Shown here one piece after another: positions 36,840-46,180 of a DNA stretch of 64,000 nt (the stretch's first letter is position 1; every line of letters starts with the position of its first letter). Source of the DNA: Jeotgalibacillus malaysiensis. Lineage in GTDB: Bacteria; Bacillota; Bacilli; Bacillales; Jeotgalibacillaceae. A program made the position numbers and the translations under genes. The notes below the pieces were generated by a model. The model was not told the DNA's origin and searched no databases. It was given only the letters and a program-made list of their open reading frames with translations. Where the stretch lies: NCBI GenBank assembly GCA_000818095.1, contig CP009416.1:2774501-2838500 (forward strand), given 5' to 3'.

Positions 36840-37259
36840 ATGTCTGTTGCACATATCCTTAAATATTATCGGGAAGAAATTGTAGAGATCAGCCAAAAGG
36901 ATGCTGCGTATCAACTGAATATTCTCCCCTCTACACTTTCTAATTATGAAAATGGTAGACGACAACTTCCAATAGATATACTGCGTAAAATGAAAGACAT
37001 ATATAAAATTGATCATGATACATTTATGGCAATTGTTCTATATGAAACGACCAATAAAGAAGTCATCAAAGAAGCTAAGTACGAAATCGTTCAAAAAGTC
37101 ATGAAAGCCGAAGATCAGGAGATCATTGATTTTTTAAGAGAAAACCCTTTATTACTTAACGAAATCCGTTCGATGTCTCAATTACCAGCAAACAAGTTAA
37201 ACAACAGTATTGATATGTTCATTGGTCTGATGAGAGTTGCAAAAATCCATGCTAAGTAA
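36840..37259 (+). CDS. XRE-family transcriptional regulator
   Basis: 139 residues. Residues 5-60 form a helix-turn-helix of the Cro/C1 type (ISQKDAAYQLNILPSTLSNYENGRRQLPID). The C-terminal half is helical (IDFLRENPLLLNEIRSM) and may mediate oligomerisation. A terminator follows directly. Likely targets are the divergent 45-codon gene and itself. The ribosome binding site is GAAGGTG. Confidence 0.85.
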   Translation: MSVAHILKYYREEIVEISQKDAAYQLNILPSTLSNYENGRRQLPIDILRKMKDIYKIDHDTFMAIVLYETTNKEVIKEAKYEIVQKVMKAEDQEIIDFLRENPLLLNEIRSMSQLPANKLNNSIDMFIGLMRVAKIHAK

Positions 37260-37293
37260 ACTGCTGTCAATTTATTGTCAGCAGTTTTTGTTA
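37258..37293 (+). terminator. Terminator after the XRE gene
   Basis: The stem AACTGCTGTCAA / TTGTCAGCAGTT is followed by T5. Confidence 0.75.
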
Positions 37294-37405
37294 TTGTTGT
37301 GACATTTTTAACAAGTGACAATTAATTTCAAATAACTTCAAGCAGTGACAAGATCAGTGTTTTTCTTTACAATAGAGAAAGCGATGAATTTTGGGAGGTT
37401 AAAGG

Positions 37406-38071
37406 ATGCGTTTTGGTTTACGCGAGGGATTGAAATCCCCCGTCAGAATGATAGATTTTGTGTCAGAAAGTACGACTAATATACATATAAAGCGCTATAT
37501 TACTGCTGCTTTCATAGCAGGGTTACTTATTTTCGGCTTCGGCTCCATCATCGGTATGGGTACTCAGGAATGGGCCGGCAATTTTGTTTTATTTTATGGT
37601 CTTGAATACGACCTGCAAAGATTTTATTTCCTGCTCGGCAGCCTTGCTCAGGGATTTTTATATGTAAGCCTTGTATTATTTTTACCAGCAATCTTTAATT
37701 GGCTGATTGCAAAAGAGATTACACTTAATCAAACGCTCTCATTATCCTTCTTTCCATTGGCTATTCTCTTACTTGAACGTTTGAGCTTTATCGTTTTAAT
37801 TGTATGGCAGGGTGTCGACTGGTACTCATCACCATTTTCCTGGGGTGTGATTGGCCAGCTTTTTATTGACCACGCCTGGATCATCTATTTCCTTGGAACC
37901 ATTTCACTTTTTAAATTCTGGGTGATTTACTGGCAGTTTATGACGCTGCGTAAGATCACACATTTAAAAAGATGGGCTGCATTTCTTATTATTTTGACTT
38001 TCAACATCCTATTCTGGAGCGCAACCGCTACACTCGAGTGGCTTCCGTTCTATCAGTATTTATTTTTATAA
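37406..38071 (+). CDS. Multi-pass membrane protein paired with a membrane-fusion-like protein
   Basis: 221 residues with five hydrophobic segments, for example ITAAFIAGLLIFGFGSIIG, GFLYVSLVLFLPAIF and WAAFLIILTFNILFWSA. It shows some likeness to Yip1-type membrane proteins, not firm. It lies 15 bp upstream of the HlyD-like gene and is probably its operon partner. GGGAGG precedes the ATG. Function unknown. Confidence 0.7.
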   Translation: MRFGLREGLKSPVRMIDFVSESTTNIHIKRYITAAFIAGLLIFGFGSIIGMGTQEWAGNFVLFYGLEYDLQRFYFLLGSLAQGFLYVSLVLFLPAIFNWLIAKEITLNQTLSLSFFPLAILLLERLSFIVLIVWQGVDWYSSPFSWGVIGQLFIDHAWIIYFLGTISLFKFWVIYWQFMTLRKITHLKRWAAFLIILTFNILFWSATATLEWLPFYQYLFL

Positions 38072-38086
38072 GGGAGGCTGGCAATT

Positions 38087-39364
38087 GTGAGTAATCGGAG
38101 TAAATGGCTGATCAGCGTTCTCGCAGCAATATTTGTCGGCGCGAACCTTTTCTTAATTAAACATGATTTGCTGCTCGTGGACAGAACCTCCATTGTGCAC
38201 GATCAAAAAACATCTAAAAATGAAGTTGTTGAAGAAGTAATGGTTAAAAACGGTGTTGTCCAGACTGCTGTTGAGGAAAAAGTGTATTTCTCAGAGCAGC
38301 TTGGCATGTTCACACAATTTCTCGTTGAAGAGGGAGATGAAGTTTCTCCCGGCACCCCTCTATACGAATATACGGTAACAGACCTTGAAGAACAGCGTCT
38401 CGTATTTGAATCGGAAATAGAACAGCTTGATAGTGAGATCGCTGCTATAGAATCTTACATAACAGAACTTGAATCTATCGAACGGCAGATTGCGTCATCA
38501 ACTTCGTCTTCTCAAGCAAGCGCAAGTCCATCAAGCTCTATTAATGATGAACAGCTGCTGATAACAGTCGAACTTGAAGTAGGCATCGATGTCTCAGATG
38601 CGACCGCCGCACAAACTCGCTCACTCATTAACCAACAGATTGGTGAGCAGGAATCAGAAATAGAAAGACTTGAAGCCGAGCGTGAAAAGTATGTAAATCT
38701 GGCTGATGGATTATTGAATAGTCCGGTTGTGACAGTAGCAAGCGAGTATGAAGGACAGATCGCAAGTCTTGCTGAAGACATCAGTCACCCGCTCATCACG
38801 ATCTATACTGACACACTGGCTTCCCATTCCAAGCTTACTGACGAAGAAGCAAAATTGGTACTTGAAGGCATGCAGTCACGTGTAACCTCACCAGTTGCAG
38901 CATCCATTGGTGATGGGACTGTCTCATCGAATCCACTTGTCCCTGCACAGAAGCCTGAACTAAATGATAAAAGTCAGTATCCTGTCGATATCGACTTAAT
39001 GACAACTGATGGTGACTGGTTCGTTGGTCAGCATGTTGTAAATGAAATCATATTGGATACAGCTCCAAATGCTGTTACTATGCCTGTCATCGGTTTGGAC
39101 AACTCGACCGTTTATGTACTGAATGAGCTTGGCATTGTTGAACCCCGAATTGTTGAACTTGGTCTGCTGGATGGCGACCGTCAGCAGATTATCAGTGGGC
39201 TTTCAGCTGGTGAATGGGTTGTTGTAGATCCTGAACAAGTGGAGCGGAATAATATGCCTTACATTACTCCAATGAAGTTTAACCGCCTGACATTTGATAA
39301 CCTTGGTTATACAGATGAGCGGATGAATTGGAAGTATGTGCTGCTTGGTGTATTGCCTAATTAG
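38087..39364 (+). CDS. HlyD/membrane-fusion-like protein
   Basis: 425 residues starting at GTG after GGGAGG. There is one N-terminal membrane anchor (WLISVLAAIFVGANLFLI). A lipoyl/biotinyl-type half motif follows at about residues 80-105 (TQFLVEEGDEVSPGTPLYEY), then a coiled coil at about 107-215 (LEEQRLVFESEIEQLDSEI; IGEQESEIERLEAEREKY). The C-terminus has barrel-type strands ending GLLDGDRQQIISGLSAGEW. This is the layout of periplasmic-adaptor/HlyD proteins, which in Gram-positives work with ABC exporters. No ABC ATPase is adjacent, so the partner may be the membrane protein just upstream. Confidence 0.8.
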   Translation: MSNRSKWLISVLAAIFVGANLFLIKHDLLLVDRTSIVHDQKTSKNEVVEEVMVKNGVVQTAVEEKVYFSEQLGMFTQFLVEEGDEVSPGTPLYEYTVTDLEEQRLVFESEIEQLDSEIAAIESYITELESIERQIASSTSSSQASASPSSSINDEQLLITVELEVGIDVSDATAAQTRSLINQQIGEQESEIERLEAEREKYVNLADGLLNSPVVTVASEYEGQIASLAEDISHPLITIYTDTLASHSKLTDEEAKLVLEGMQSRVTSPVAASIGDGTVSSNPLVPAQKPELNDKSQYPVDIDLMTTDGDWFVGQHVVNEIILDTAPNAVTMPVIGLDNSTVYVLNELGIVEPRIVELGLLDGDRQQIISGLSAGEWVVVDPEQVERNNMPYITPMKFNRLTFDNLGYTDERMNWKYVLLGVLPN

Positions 39365-39371
39365 TTTTGGA

Positions 39372-39400
39372 AAGCCTCGCTGGTGCGGGGCTTTTTTTGG
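39372..39400 (+). terminator. Terminator after the HlyD-like gene
   Basis: AAGCCTCGC and its near complement GCGGGGCTT are followed by seven T. A short very GC-rich tract (39400-39470) and repeat array 1 then fill the rest of the 405-bp spacer to 39769. Confidence 0.75.
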
Positions 39401-39471
39401 TGGGGTTTGGGGGCGGGCGCTGGGGCGCGGGAGACGCAGTGCAGGCGGTGGGGCGCGGCGCCGGCGACTCG

Positions 39472-39633
39472 GGTCACACCGCCGGAATTTGCGGTCACCT
39501 TCTGAAAATTTCGGGTCACCTTCAAAATTTTTCAGGTCACATTTTCTCAAAACCTGAATTTTCGGGTCAGGTTCACGAAATTTCCGGTCACCTCGACAGT
39601 TTCTCGGGTCACACCCGCTCAATCTGCGGTCAC
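39472..39633 (+). repeat. 21-bp octad direct-repeat element, array 1
   Basis: GGTCAC (GGTCAG once) begins at 39472, 39493, 39514, 39535, 39565, 39586, 39607 and 39628. The steps are 21, 21, 21, 30, 21, 21 and 21 bp. The consensus unit is GGTCACCTTC, about four variable bases, then AAATTTCG. It lies in the convergent spacer between the HlyD-like and NERD genes. Open frames through it (recurring SGH peptides) arise from the 3-divisible period and are not taken as genes. Confidence 0.9.
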
Positions 39634-39769
39634 CTCCCCCGGCCACCCCACCCAGCCCCTTTTCCCGTCCCCATGATCAGCTGAGGGGGTTTTTAGCCTG
39701 CACTTGGGAAACTCAAAGGGTTTGCTTTGTACTTTCGCTACCTGCGTCAGCACGAACTAACTCAAAAAA

Positions 39770-40726
39770 TTAATCCCTCCTGCGATAATACTTTGTCGCA
39801 CTTCCTGATCCTATGCGCTGCAGGTCCATTTTTCTGAGCAGTCGCTTGACAGATTGAGGAGACGTTGAGATAAAAAGCAGTCTGAATTGCCGATTGGTTA
39901 GTCCCTCTCCCAGGAGAAGAAATACTTCTTCTACAGCGTATTTGTAAATTTTCTGCCCCTGTAATCCACACTCATCACACCACCACTTTACTGATTTACG
40001 CAAAATGTTAAATGATGTACAGTTCGGACAGGTAAATCCCTTTTTCAAGTCGTTGAAAGAGATGCCGAACTTCTTGTACCAGTTGATCATATTTTCTTCG
40101 TGTGCTGACACTAGTTTCTCACCAATTTCTAATGCTTTTTTAACAGATAATTTTTTATTCTGGTATCTGCTCAATAATTGGTGGGCCGTTTTTGGAATGG
40201 CCTGCATCGGGATCGTGTGGAGCAGATCTTCTTTGTTTTCTGCTTTTACGATTGTTTTCAGGTTGCCCATTACTACGTAAGAGACGATTGGTATTTTTAG
40301 GTTGCAATTGTGTTTGAGCCATTTAGACAGTAGTTCCCCCTGCCGCTCTGCCTGGAGCCTGAAGCTTGGGAACCCCTCCTCTAATCCGTTTAAAGTTCTT
40401 AACGTCTGATCATAGTGAGATTTAATTTCGATTGTGCCTTTAATGTATTTCACTTCAAAAGTAATGATCACCTGCGGAAAGATCAGCATTGTGTCTATTT
40501 GAAAATACATGCCTCTATACTTTAGACGCAGGTCGCATATGATCAGTGGTTCCGGTTCGATCAGCGATAAGTAATAATCAGCGCTTTTTTCACCATGGAA
40601 GCCCGCAAGACATTGTCCAAGTTCTTTTTCAACTTCTTGTTTCGAGGGGTGAAAATCAGGTAGGCGGTTTTTGATGGATTGAAGTGTCTGGATGGTTTTT
40701 GGTAGTTTACGTGATTTGAGTATCAT
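39770..40726 (-). CDS. NERD-domain protein with C-terminal zinc-finger
   Basis: About 318 residues from ATG 40726 (MILKSRKLPKTIQ), with AAGGAGAC upstream. A longer frame to 40828 merely translates repeat array 2. Residues 40-150 form a NERD (nuclease-related, PF08378) domain: IICDLRLKYRGMYFQIDTM, then ITFEVKYIKG with the D...ExK pattern of the restriction-endonuclease-like fold. A later CPNC ... CDEC pair (about residues 230-260) is a probable zinc ribbon. The C-terminus resembles a small DNA-binding HTH (SPQSVKRLLRKMDLQRIG). A DNA-processing role is inferred. The gene is bracketed by arrays 1 and 2. Confidence 0.82.
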   Translation of the reverse strand: MILKSRKLPKTIQTLQSIKNRLPDFHPSKQEVEKELGQCLAGFHGEKSADYYLSLIEPEPLIICDLRLKYRGMYFQIDTMLIFPQVIITFEVKYIKGTIEIKSHYDQTLRTLNGLEEGFPSFRLQAERQGELLSKWLKHNCNLKIPIVSYVVMGNLKTIVKAENKEDLLHTIPMQAIPKTAHQLLSRYQNKKLSVKKALEIGEKLVSAHEENMINWYKKFGISFNDLKKGFTCPNCTSFNILRKSVKWWCDECGLQGQKIYKYAVEEVFLLLGEGLTNRQFRLLFISTSPQSVKRLLRKMDLQRIGSGSATKYYRRRD

Positions 40727-40759
40727 GATTAGTCTCCTTTTTATTTGGTGTGTAACTGA

Positions 40760-40921
40760 GGTCACCTTTTGTGAATTTGCGATCACCTCCTTAAGATTTG
40801 CGGTCACCTTTGAAAATTTTAAGGTCACATTTTATAGGATGGGGGATTTTCGGGTCACATCCGGTAATTTTGCGGTCACCTTCACGAAATCACGGGTCAC
40901 CTCCACCAAATTTCCGGTCAC
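40760..40921 (+). repeat. 21-bp octad direct-repeat element, array 2
   Basis: The repeat cores start at 40760, 40781 (GATCAC), 40802, 40823, 40853, 40874, 40895 and 40916. The steps are again 21, 21, 21, 30, 21, 21 and 21 bp. It lies between the divergent NERD and SWIM genes, upstream of both. Unit 4 begins GGTCACATTTT exactly as in array 1. Confidence 0.9.
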
Positions 40922-41022
40922 ATCGCAGCAACAGCAGCTGCAGCAGCACGGCTGCGAAGCCATTTCTATCCCGCGAGAACCCTTCCCAACCCTCCCCCTT
41001 CGTTTTTCACCAAAAGTACGGT

Positions 41023-41028
41023 ATAATT
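41023..41028 (+). promoter_or_regulatory. -10 box upstream of the SWIM/SNF2 operon
   Basis: A perfect TATAAT, 37 bp before the ATG at 41066. The -35 region is weak (TTCGTT at the right distance). It lies about 100 bp downstream of repeat array 2. Confidence 0.45.
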
Positions 41029-41065
41029 AAAGATACGTTTTTTTTCGAAAAGGTGGAGATGGTGA

Positions 41066-42601
41066 ATGCAGACGCAATTGCTGGCAGATGGAATGGAGCG
41101 GCTTGAGCAGCGGATGTTCAGGCAGTTTTCGCCTGCTGATCAGGCTGATGAACGTCTTGTGCAGAAGGGATTGTTTTTATATAGGCAGGGCACGGTGTAT
41201 GAGATGGGGTTTGATGCGAATAATCAGATGCTGAAGGCGAAGGTGCGCGATGTGCATGGTGTGAGCGTGCGTATTTCACTGAATCCGGATAAGGGAAGCA
41301 GCTGCAGCTGTCCTGAGGAGCCGTGGTGCCGCCACCGGATGGCTGTGTTTTTTAAGTTTTATCAGCAGAATGCGAGTGTAAGTCAGTGGATTCAGACGTG
41401 GCGGAGTCAGAAGCAGGATGCCGCAGTGCGTGCGCAAAAATCGCCTGATGCGTGGCGCAGGCTGGCTGAGACGACAGCTGCTTTGATGCCGCTTGAGAAG
41501 CTGCAGGAGGATCCTTACTTGATGGAGCATTACATTTTGGCTGGTTACCGCAAGTTTCAGGAGCAGGCACCGGTTGAGAAGGAATGGACTCCTTTATATA
41601 TGCTGTATGTGTCGTTTTACTATTACAATTACTTGGGTGAAAAGGTGGATCAGGACGCTCCGGATATTATGCGCGGGCTTGAGACGATTATGGAGGCGAT
41701 GCAAAAGGGTGTGTATGACCTGACGGTGTACGCGCATCCGTTTTCGTTTGATCCGTTTTTCAAGGAGCTGAAGGCTGATACGGCAAAGCTGCTTGAGAGA
41801 AAAGATCCGCTCAGCTTTTCAATATACGGCATGATGTGGTTTCAGCTGTTTACAAAACGGCGTGACCGCGAGCTTGAGGCTGAACGCTTGGCTGAGATTG
41901 AGCAATCGGATGAGACGCAGCTGGCACAGACGATTTTTGCGCTGCTTCGAAATGATGATGATTTTGAGGAGCAGTTTGCCAAGTCTTCTGAGCTTGCAGT
42001 GCCTCATGCGGTGCAGTGGCTTGAGTGGCTGCTGAGTGAGGATGAGATTGACCGCTCAGTCAGGGTGCTGAAGGCGATGCAGAAAAAGCTGGACCTTTAT
42101 TTGGCGCGCATGGAAAATCATTCTGACAGACGATCGTTTGCGCTGTGGCTCATTCATAAAATTGAAGGCGAGCAGCTGAGACTGCATGTGCCTGATGTGA
42201 CGATTAAGTTATATGAAAAACTGCTGCCTTACAGTGCGCGTCATTTAGGCGCTGTGATGTTGGATGCGGGGAAGTATAAGGATTGGGTGGAGCTTGTTCA
42301 CTGGATTGACTTCACGCCTGAGGAGCTGGAGGCTGCAGGGTTGAAAAAGCTGATGGAGCGTAAGCCTGAGTTCGCTGCCCCCCTATTGCATCAGTGGGTG
42401 GAGAGTCTGATTCAGAAAAAGCAGCGAGATACGTATAAGAAGGCTGTGCGTTATTTGAAAAAGCTGAAGAAGATCTATCAGGGGTTAAATGAGGAACCCC
42501 GATTTGAATTATATTTAGAGCAGCTGATTGACCGTTACAGAAGGCTGCGTGCGTTCAGAGAAGAGTGTGAGAGGGGGAAATTGATTCATGGAAAAGATTG
42601 A
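41066..42601 (+). CDS. ywqB: SWIM zinc-finger protein (YwqB-like)
   Basis: 511 residues. A SWIM motif lies at about residues 77-93 (CSCPEEPWCRHRMAVFFKFY, the CxCx(n)CxH pattern). The rest is a long helical region (YLARMENHSDRRSFALWLI and similar) ending in basic repeats. SWIM domains bind DNA or protein. The stop overlaps the start of the SNF2 gene by 14 bp, so translation is coupled. In B. subtilis the equivalent pair is ywqB-ywqA; a partnership in chromatin or repair remodelling is inferred. Confidence 0.85.
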   Translation: MQTQLLADGMERLEQRMFRQFSPADQADERLVQKGLFLYRQGTVYEMGFDANNQMLKAKVRDVHGVSVRISLNPDKGSSCSCPEEPWCRHRMAVFFKFYQQNASVSQWIQTWRSQKQDAAVRAQKSPDAWRRLAETTAALMPLEKLQEDPYLMEHYILAGYRKFQEQAPVEKEWTPLYMLYVSFYYYNYLGEKVDQDAPDIMRGLETIMEAMQKGVYDLTVYAHPFSFDPFFKELKADTAKLLERKDPLSFSIYGMMWFQLFTKRRDRELEAERLAEIEQSDETQLAQTIFALLRNDDDFEEQFAKSSELAVPHAVQWLEWLLSEDEIDRSVRVLKAMQKKLDLYLARMENHSDRRSFALWLIHKIEGEQLRLHVPDVTIKLYEKLLPYSARHLGAVMLDAGKYKDWVELVHWIDFTPEELEAAGLKKLMERKPEFAAPLLHQWVESLIQKKQRDTYKKAVRYLKKLKKIYQGLNEEPRFELYLEQLIDRYRRLRAFREECERGKLIHGKD

Positions 42602-45383
42602 TGTGCTGCCGCTTTCTGATGGGTATTTTTCGCTCAGGGTTGTAAATGAAGATGGTGAAATGATTGATCCTGCGCTTTGGCAGTACACGCTGCTTTTATG
42701 GCATAAGGAATCGTTCCATGGTACTTCCCTGCCGAATTTCAGCGGATTACCGTCTGACAGTATCGCGCTTGATAGCTGGTCGGTGCTGACACTGTTTGCG
42801 CAGCCTGAATTCCATGGCCGTGTGAGCTATGAGTTGTCTGAGCAGGCTGACTTTATGTATGATGCCGCTCCCCTTTTATATGAGTGGATCACTGAGGGTA
42901 AGTGGCTTGCTGAGTGGAATCACCAGGCGGATGGTGAGACATTTGAGATGAAGCTTGGGGATGAGTTCTGGAGTGAGTGGGCAGATATGTCTTACAGCGG
43001 TGAGAGGGCGGATGCGGATCAGAAAAAGTTCATGAATGACTGGTATGAGCATGCGATTACGTCGTTTTTCGATCATCATCCGAGGAGTTCGAACCTTGCA
43101 GAGCGTTTATTCAATAAAGGACACGTGCTGACGGCTGAGGATCTGGCTGCTTATTTTGATGAAAAGAAGTGGAAAATGTGGGTTGAGCATAAGGATCTTG
43201 CGCTGCCCTACCGCTTTGGACTTCGTCTTGAGGAGCCTGAATCGGAGGAGCAGCCGTGGCGGATGCAGCCGTTTCTGCGTGACAGCAGGCGCGCTGACTG
43301 GACGTACGACCTGGATTTATCGAAGCCGTTATCCACTTCCCTTCCTAAAAGATGGCTGGATGAAGAGGCTGCCGTTTCCCAGGAGCTTGATCGCTGGGTG
43401 AAGCTGATTCCTTATTTAAAAGAGGACGGCGAGTGGCAGCTTGAAATGGCTGAAGAGCGTGCGTGGCTCTTTTTAACGGAGGGTAGTGAAAAGCTCCTGG
43501 CGCTTGACGTTGAAATTCTGCTTCCTGCCTGGTGGCGTTCAATTCAGAAGTCAAATGTAGCGCTGAAGGCCTCTGTTAAAGGAGATCATAACTACCGCCC
43601 GTCATTTGTCGGGCTTGATTCGCTCGTTGATTACGACTGGAAGATTTCCGTGAACGGCCAGGATTTGTCGGATGACGAATTTCAGTCGTTAGTAGAAGAA
43701 AAGCGCCGCTTCATTCAGTTAAACGGAGAATGGGTGGCGCTTGATCCTGCGATGATTGCGCGTATCCAGCAGGCGATGCAGGCTGCGAAAAAGAATGGGA
43801 TCAGTATGCAGGATCTGCTTGAGGATCATCTAAATGATGAAGAGGATGACAGCGCGGACGACCTGCGGATTCAGTTCGAGCTGAACCGTTCAATGAAATC
43901 AATGATGGAAAAGCTGAATGACACAGGAAAAATCCCGCTTCTTCCCGCTCCTGATACGCTTCAGGGTGAACTGAGACCGTATCAGCAGCAGGGATTCAGC
44001 TGGATGAGTTTTCTGCGTAACAACCGCTTTGGCGCTTGTCTTGCAGATGATATGGGGCTTGGTAAAACGATTCAGCTGATCAGCTACATGCAGCACGTAA
44101 AGCAGACTGAAGCACCTGAGCAACCGTTTTTAATCATCAGTCCAACCTCGGTACTCGGGAACTGGCAGCGTGAGATCGAACGCTTCGCACCAGAGCTAAA
44201 CGTGCAGCTTCATTACGGACCTGTGCGTGCGAAGGGTGAAGATTTTACTGCTTCGATTGCAAATGCAGATGTCGTGCTGACTTCATACGGGCTGTGTCAT
44301 GCGGATCAGGAAGAGCTGTCAGCTGTGCAGTGGGCAGCCGTTGCGCTTGATGAGGCGCAGAATATTAAAAACCCGTTTACCAAACAGTCAAAAGCGATCC
44401 GCAGCCTGAACGGGCAGCATCACCTTGCTCTGACCGGTACACCGATGGAAAACAGACTGTCCGAGCTTTGGGCAATCTTTGATTTTATTAATCACGGCTA
44501 CCTTGGTTCACTTGGTGCATTCAGAAAAGATTTCATCGCCCCGATTGAGCGTGATGGATCTGAAGAGCTTACGTTGAAGTTGCAAAAAAGGATTCGTCCA
44601 TTCTTACTTCGCCGTACAAAAGTAGATCCGGCAGTCGGACTGAACCTGCCATCTAAAATTGAACAGAAAGAATTCTGTCCATTAACGTCTGAACAGGCCT
44701 CCCTTTATGAGCAGCTTGTACAGGATACGCTTGAAAAGATTCCGCAGCTCTCAGGCATTGAGCGAAAAGGAATGGTCCTGCAGATGCTAAACAGGCTGAA
44801 GCAGCTGTGTGACCACCCTGCCCTTTATCTGCAGGAAGAGTCCCCTGCTGACATTGTCGCGCGCTCAGAAAAAATGGATAAGCTGATGGACCTTGTCGAG
44901 CAGATCTTAGAAGCGCGTGAAGGTACGATTATCTTCACGCAGTATATTTCAATGGGCCGCATGATTCAGGACGTGCTTCAGAAGGAATACGGCTTTAAAG
45001 TACCTTTCCTGAACGGTTCTACGCCAAAAGCAACGCGCGATCAGCTGGTTGAACAGTTCCAGGCTGGGGAGTTCCCTGTATTTATTTTAAGTCTGAAAGC
45101 CGGTGGTACAGGACTGACGCTCACTGCAGCGAACCACGTAATTCACTATGACCGCTGGTGGAATCCTGCCGTTGAAAATCAGGCGACGGACCGTGCTTAC
45201 CGGATCGGCCAGACCAGATTTGTGCACGTGCATAAGTTTATTTCTTCGGGAACGATTGAGGAGAAAATTGATAAGATGCTTGAGAAAAAGCAGTCGCTGA
45301 ATGAGGATATTATCCGCGGTGACCAGTGGATTACAGAGCTTTCAAATGAAGAGCTTGAGGATCTGCTTGTATTAAATGCGTGA
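42588..45383 (+). CDS. ywqA: SNF2-family DNA-dependent ATPase/helicase (YwqA-like)
   Basis: 931 residues. The N-terminal 450 residues include a bacterial SNF2_N-associated region. The ATPase core begins at about residue 463: LADDMGLGKTIQ (Walker A), DEAQNIKN (Walker B) and LTGTPMENRLSELW. The C-terminal helicase part has SLKAGGTGLTLTAANHVIHYD and NQATDRAYRIGQ, hallmarks of Swi2/Snf2 enzymes. It translocates on double-stranded DNA and displaces proteins. It overlaps the SWIM gene and is followed by a terminator. Confidence 0.92.
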   Translation: MEKIDVLPLSDGYFSLRVVNEDGEMIDPALWQYTLLLWHKESFHGTSLPNFSGLPSDSIALDSWSVLTLFAQPEFHGRVSYELSEQADFMYDAAPLLYEWITEGKWLAEWNHQADGETFEMKLGDEFWSEWADMSYSGERADADQKKFMNDWYEHAITSFFDHHPRSSNLAERLFNKGHVLTAEDLAAYFDEKKWKMWVEHKDLALPYRFGLRLEEPESEEQPWRMQPFLRDSRRADWTYDLDLSKPLSTSLPKRWLDEEAAVSQELDRWVKLIPYLKEDGEWQLEMAEERAWLFLTEGSEKLLALDVEILLPAWWRSIQKSNVALKASVKGDHNYRPSFVGLDSLVDYDWKISVNGQDLSDDEFQSLVEEKRRFIQLNGEWVALDPAMIARIQQAMQAAKKNGISMQDLLEDHLNDEEDDSADDLRIQFELNRSMKSMMEKLNDTGKIPLLPAPDTLQGELRPYQQQGFSWMSFLRNNRFGACLADDMGLGKTIQLISYMQHVKQTEAPEQPFLIISPTSVLGNWQREIERFAPELNVQLHYGPVRAKGEDFTASIANADVVLTSYGLCHADQEELSAVQWAAVALDEAQNIKNPFTKQSKAIRSLNGQHHLALTGTPMENRLSELWAIFDFINHGYLGSLGAFRKDFIAPIERDGSEELTLKLQKRIRPFLLRRTKVDPAVGLNLPSKIEQKEFCPLTSEQASLYEQLVQDTLEKIPQLSGIERKGMVLQMLNRLKQLCDHPALYLQEESPADIVARSEKMDKLMDLVEQILEAREGTIIFTQYISMGRMIQDVLQKEYGFKVPFLNGSTPKATRDQLVEQFQAGEFPVFILSLKAGGTGLTLTAANHVIHYDRWWNPAVENQATDRAYRIGQTRFVHVHKFISSGTIEEKIDKMLEKKQSLNEDIIRGDQWITELSNEELEDLLVLNA

Positions 45384-45387
45384 AGAA

Positions 45388-45422
45388 AACCGTCTGACGT
45401 TTACGAGTCAGGCGGTTTTTTA
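45388..45422 (+). terminator. Terminator after the SNF2 gene
   Basis: The stem AACCGTCTGAC / GTCAGGCGGTT is followed by T6. Confidence 0.85.
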
Positions 45423-45570
45423 GCGGGGCGAAATGCTTGTATGTATGTGCATTTCATTCAAGAAGGTTCATGCAGAAGCGTTTGAATCCTGCAGCCCCGG
45501 CAATGGGGAAGGTTTGACGGGTGCTGCAGAAATCAGCTGCCTTTTGAAGCGGAGCCACGGCTGGTGTGTT

Positions 45571-45978
45571 CTACTTAATGGTTTCTAAATGAATGTCCGG
45601 GGGTGGAGCGGTGTTTTGCGGAATGGGTTGTTCGAATGGGCCGGGGTCATCTGATCTCCTTTTGCGGTCCATAAATCTGACAGTTTCTACGTACACTTCT
45701 GTCGTGTATTGCCTGATGCCGTCTTCTCTTTCATAAGACCGTGATTGAATGCTGCCGACAATGCCAACGAGTGAGCCTTTTTCGCAGTAGGCTGAGGTAT
45801 TTTGTGCGTTGCGGTTCCAGATCGTACACCTGATAAAATCCGCTTCAAATTCTCCTGCCTGATTTTTAAAGGGCCTGTTTACTGCAAGCGTAATATTCAG
45901 GACCTGTCTGTTACCTGCGATTTCCTTCAGCTCAGGATCCTTCGTTAACCTGCCTACCAATGTGACCTGATTGATCAT
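45571..45978 (-). CDS. ssbB: Single-stranded DNA-binding protein (SsbB/YwpH type)
   Basis: 135 residues from ATG 45978 (MINQVTLVGRLTKDPELK), 6 nt after AGGAGG; the longer frame to 46041 lacks a start signal. The OB-fold core occupies residues 1-105 (LAVNRPFKNQAGEFEADFI, SLVGIVGSIQSRSY). The C-terminal tail is short and lacks the acidic DDDxPF peptide of the replicative SSB. That fits the competence-associated SsbB of B. subtilis, whose gene lies in the same neighbourhood. Confidence 0.85.
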   Translation of the reverse strand: MINQVTLVGRLTKDPELKEIAGNRQVLNITLAVNRPFKNQAGEFEADFIRCTIWNRNAQNTSAYCEKGSLVGIVGSIQSRSYEREDGIRQYTTEVYVETVRFMDRKRRSDDPGPFEQPIPQNTAPPPDIHLETIK

Positions 45979-46180
45979 GTTTAGCCTCCTTTCTTGTGGG
46001 ATGAGTCCATCATAACTGGCGTTTAAATTGTTGTAAAACATAGAAATATTTATTTTAGGGTCGATTTTGAGGATGAAAAGTTCATTTTCTTCTAAGGGGA
46101 AAATAAACTTTTTGCCGACATTATTCCCCGGGAAATGAACTAATGTATTATTTTCAGATTTTTTGTAAAATTTTCTGATG

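Noticed and set aside
39472-39633. Octad arrays as CRISPR
   Set aside because: Repeats are about 12 bp with 9-bp variable parts, far below CRISPR dimensions, and there are no cas genes in the window.
39367-39684. 105-codon open frame with recurring SGH peptides (and the similar frame at 46665-46952)
   Set aside because: It is repeat array sequence; the 21- and 30-bp steps are multiples of three and the unit lacks stops, so several frames stay open. Array 4 and the variant array do not keep a frame, so coding is not the conserved property.
40727-40828. N-terminal extension of the NERD gene
   Set aside because: It translates array 2 and lacks a ribosome binding site; ATG 40726 has AAGGAG.
45420-45560. 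TTTGAA/TTTGAC repeats with about 30-bp spacing after the SNF2 gene
   Set aside because: Only three weak occurrences at 32 and 30 bp, with no 21-bp steps; compatible with chance.
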